16,662 nucleotides of DNA from Caulobacteraceae bacterium. GTDB lineage: Bacteria > Pseudomonadota > Alphaproteobacteria > Caulobacterales > Caulobacteraceae. The stretch is taken from NCBI GenBank assembly GCA_030151985.1, contig JASLDZ010000167.1, forward strand, positions 1 to 16,662, read 5' to 3'. Both the position numbers and the translations under genes were made by a program. Position 1 is the stretch's first letter. Each line of letters starts with the position of its first letter. Below are positions 15,262 to 16,662 of the stretch, piece by piece. Below the pieces are notes generated by a model that ran no database searches, was not told the DNA's origin, and was given only the letters and a program-made list of their open reading frames with translations.

Positions 15262-15348
15262 AAGACGCGGCCGCTCCTGCATGCCATTCTGCGCGACATT
15301 GGTCCCTCCGGGCTCACGCTGCGACGCGCTCAGACGCTGCGCCGGTCG

Positions 15349-15645
15349 ATGACGCCGCCGGAGATCGGCCTTTGGCAGGCGCTGCGTTCACGCCGGGTCG
15401 GCGGAGCGCGCTTCCGCCGCCAGCACCCGATCGGCCCCTGGATAGTGGACTTCTACTGCCCCGAACGGAGGCTCGTGATCGAAGTCGACGGCGAAGGTCA
15501 CGGTCTGGGCGCCATCGGTCATGACGAGCGGCGAGACGCCGACCTCGCGCTGCGGGGCGTGCTCGTGATCCGGTTCGCGGCGATCGACGTGCTGCGCGAG
15601 ATCGACGGGGTGGTCACAATGATCGAAGCCGCGCTCGGCGCGTGA
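15349..15645 (+). CDS. DUF559 domain protein, Vsr-like nuclease fold
   Basis: Protein of 98 aa matching DUF559, a domain of the restriction-endonuclease-like fold related to Vsr mismatch endonuclease. It starts MTPPEIGLWQALRSR, then FRRQHPIGPWIVDFYCPERRLVIEVDGEGHG, with Asp34, Glu45 and Asp47 as likely metal-binding residues and His51 nearby, then an RD-x-x-L-x-x-x-G-x-x-V-I-R-F segment. The C terminus is complete. The frame is open upstream to 15187 and encodes GLTLRRAQTLRRS just before the ATG, which resembles the family's usual N-terminal A-R-x-L-R-R helix. No ATG, GTG or TTG lies there, so the gene starts at 15349 in slightly shortened form, or has lost its start. Codon use (GGT, GAA, CAT, CGA) is less GC-biased than in the neighbours. 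Biochemical function unproven. Confidence 0.78.
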   Translation: MTPPEIGLWQALRSRRVGGARFRRQHPIGPWIVDFYCPERRLVIEVDGEGHGLGAIGHDERRDADLALRGVLVIRFAAIDVLREIDGVVTMIEAALGA

Positions 15646-15651
15646 GGCGGT

Positions 15652-15716
15652 CCGCTCGGCTGCGCCGAGCGGCCCCCTCGCCCCTTCGGGGCACTCCCCC
15701 ATCTGCGATGGGGGAG
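15652..15716. repeat. Right multi-hairpin repeat flanking the DUF559 gene (inverted)
   Basis: Three perfect stems in a row. First: 15652-15660 with 15664-15672, 9 bp, loop TGC. Second: 15680-15684 with 15688-15692, 5 bp, loop TTC. Third: 15694-15703 with 15707-15716, 10 bp, loop TGC. Reverse-complemented, it reads outer hairpin, GCGAGGGGGCC core, inner hairpin, like the left copy, but with different stem sequences. It begins 7 bases after the DUF559 stop. Confidence 0.85.
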
Positions 15717-16178
15717 ATCAGCGACCGATTTTCACCCTCAGCCGCTCCTTATGACGCCCGCTTTGCGGGATAGGCCAAACTTTATCCCCACCCTCCCGGC
15801 CGCGCGCATCATCCGCTCACCCCGTCGCACGGGGAGGGCTCCTGGTACCGGCCTGAGATGCGCGGCGGGGTGTGGTCGAGCGGGATCGTGTCCGTTGATC
15901 CGACAGGCTGTCGGGGAGGGCCAGGGGCGGGCATATCCAAAGCCGCCCGCCTCCGGGCGCCGGTGCGCCTGGAGCCCGTCGTCGGTCCGGTCGTTCAGGG
16001 CAGCAGACTGGCCCGGCTCGACCCGACTGCCGCCAAACGGCCGCGCGGAGCGTCGATCCCGCGCCGAAACGCATCTTCGGCGCCATACCCCACGGTCCTC
16101 CGGGCGCAGGCCCGGCGCTCCGCCACCTCCCCACCTCGTGCGGCCGCGAGGTCGCCGGAGGCACGGCGCGTGCGTGTT
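15717..16178. other. Intergenic region without recognisable gene
   Basis: About 460 bp between the right DUF559 repeat and the ABC-F stop. Apart from the probable degenerate repeat at 15786-15840 and a CCCGC/GCGGG hairpin at about 15757-15769, I see nothing assignable. The open frames across it, on both strands, have no recognisable domain, ribosome-binding site or conserved start. I looked for tRNA, SRP RNA, tmRNA and RNase P signature motifs and found none. A structured small RNA cannot be excluded by eye. Confidence 0.5.
15786..15840. repeat. Probable degenerate fifth copy of the hairpin repeat
   Basis: Contains CCCCACCCTCCC (15786-15797), close to the CCCCTCACCCTCCC of the pepA-holC right arm. 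Further on is a 6-bp hairpin, CCCCGT/ACGGGG with loop CGC (15820-15834), followed by GAGGG. Same order and orientation as that right arm. The GGAGGGGCC core is not recognisable, so the relation is tentative. Confidence 0.4.
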
Positions 16179-16662
16179 TTACGCCGCCTCCCGCCGCGCC
16201 GTCTCGTAAGCTTCCGCCGCCTCCATCCACTCGCCCTCGGCGGCGGCCAGCGCATCCGCCGCCTCGGCGCGGGCCTTGCCGAGGGCCACGGCCTTGGCGG
16301 CGTCGCGGGTGAAGAGCGTCGGATCGGCGAGATCCGCGTCCAGCCGGGCGATGCGGGAGGCGAGCGTCTCCATGCGCGTCTCGATCGCCTCCACGGCGCG
16401 CTTCAGGGGCGCGACCCTGGCGCGGGCGTCGGCGGCGGCCTTGCGGGCGTCCTTCTGGGAGGCGGCGGGGGCGGCGGACGTCACGGGGCCGGTCTTGGCG
16501 GCGGCGCGGGCGCGGTCGAGGACGAGTTTGGCGTAGGCGTCCATGTCGCCGTCGTACGGCGCCACCGTGCCGTCGGCGGTCAGCCACAGGCGGTCGGCGA
16601 CCAGCTCCATCAGGGAGCGGTCGTGGGTGATCAGCACCACCGCGCCCTCGTAGTCGTTCAAG
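16179..16662 (-). CDS. ABC-F family ATP-binding protein, C-terminal part
   Basis: Last 160 residues of a cytoplasmic ABC-F protein (Uup/YheS/EttA type), proteins without membrane domains that act on ribosomes. The visible start LNDYEGAVVLITHDRSLMELVADRLWLTADGTVAPYDGDMDAY is the end of the second ATPase domain, with the H-loop His in ITHDR. A low-complexity linker follows, then a long charged coiled coil (about the last 90 residues) as in the Uup C-terminal domain. The coiled coil ends with Glu/Ala/Arg repeats, then TAA at 16181-16179. The gene runs off the window's right edge, so Walker A and B of both domains are out of sight, and the subfamily cannot be fixed. Points towards the DUF559 pocket. 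Confidence 0.9.
   Translation of the reverse strand, partial: LNDYEGAVVLITHDRSLMELVADRLWLTADGTVAPYDGDMDAYAKLVLDRARAAAKTGPVTSAAPAASQKDARKAAADARARVAPLKRAVEAIETRMETLASRIARLDADLADPTLFTRDAAKAVALGKARAEAADALAAAEGEWMEAAEAYETARREAA

Larger units (their letters stand above)
15202..15716. mobile_element. Putative composite unit: DUF559 gene between inverted hairpin repeats
   Basis: Inverted multi-hairpin copies at 15202-15261 and 15652-15716 bracket a single small nuclease-like gene with nothing else inside. The outer hairpins carry loops GCA (left) and TGC (right), confirming opposite orientation. No target-site duplication is obvious at the edges. Mobility is inferred from this layout only. Confidence 0.35.

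Noticed and set aside
15192..15524. Open frame overlapping the left repeat and the DUF559 start
   Set aside because: It is out of frame with DUF559 and translates the hairpin repeat itself, with no domain.
14100..15720. Repeat cluster as a CRISPR array
   Set aside because: The repeats are inverted pairs with internal hairpins, not evenly spaced direct repeats, and no cas genes are present.
15717..16178. tRNA, SRP RNA, tmRNA or RNase P RNA in the gap
   Set aside because: None of the conserved signature motifs of these RNAs was found by eye on either strand.
15751..16209. Open frame of 152 codons on the plus strand in the gap before the ABC-F gene
   Set aside because: No recognisable motif, a biased Arg/Pro/Ser composition and no ribosome-binding site. 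It begins just before a repeat-like stretch and runs into the ABC-F coding end.

Overview
The window is high-GC DNA from an alphaproteobacterium, most likely of the Caulobacterales (Caulobacter/Phenylobacterium/Brevundimonas type). This rests on the gene content and order, on the many 4-base stop/start overlaps (GTGA or ATGA), and on a Caulobacter-like sigma-70 promoter in front of pepA. It is mostly a housekeeping region, with several palindromic repeat elements in the gaps between genes.

Layout. (1) Bases 1-3519, plus strand: the end of fabF (fatty-acid elongation), mltG (endolytic peptidoglycan transglycosylase), a YicC-family endoribonuclease gene and gmk (guanylate kinase), nearly all overlapping. 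The exception is the mltG-yicC gap, which carries a perfect 30-bp inverted repeat. (2) Bases 3524-12548, minus strand, transcribed as lptF > lptG > lptD > surA > pdxA > rsmA > GNAT acetyltransferase. This run combines what E. coli keeps as two loci, lptFG and lptD-surA-pdxA-rsmA. It joins LPS export (LptF/G in the inner membrane, LptD in the outer membrane) to the periplasmic chaperone that helps LptD fold (SurA), and then to vitamin B6 synthesis (PdxA) and 16S rRNA dimethylation (RsmA). (3) Bases 12549-12634: an 86-bp divergent promoter region. (4) Bases 12635-15132, plus strand: pepA (leucyl aminopeptidase), holC (DNA polymerase III chi) and a small lipoprotein resembling the I78 peptidase-inhibitor family. 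Divergence of lptFG from pepA-holC is also the E. coli arrangement. (5) Bases 15133-16178: an accessory pocket with a small DUF559 (Vsr-like, restriction-endonuclease fold) gene bracketed by inverted multi-hairpin repeats, then about 460 bp with no recognisable gene. (6) Bases 16179-16662, minus strand: the C-terminal part of an ABC-F ATPase.

The most interesting signal is a family of multi-hairpin repeats between pepA and the ABC-F gene. There are two pairs of inverted copies plus a probable degenerate fifth. They share a GGAGGGGCC-like core. The loop-proximal stems differ in sequence from copy to copy but stay self-complementary, which points to selection on, or mobilisation by, structure. 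One inverted pair encloses only 78 bp and supplies the ribosome-binding site of holC. The other encloses the DUF559 nuclease gene. A REP/RAYT-like relation between nuclease and repeats is a testable hypothesis, not an established fact. The rest of the window is ordinary core genome.
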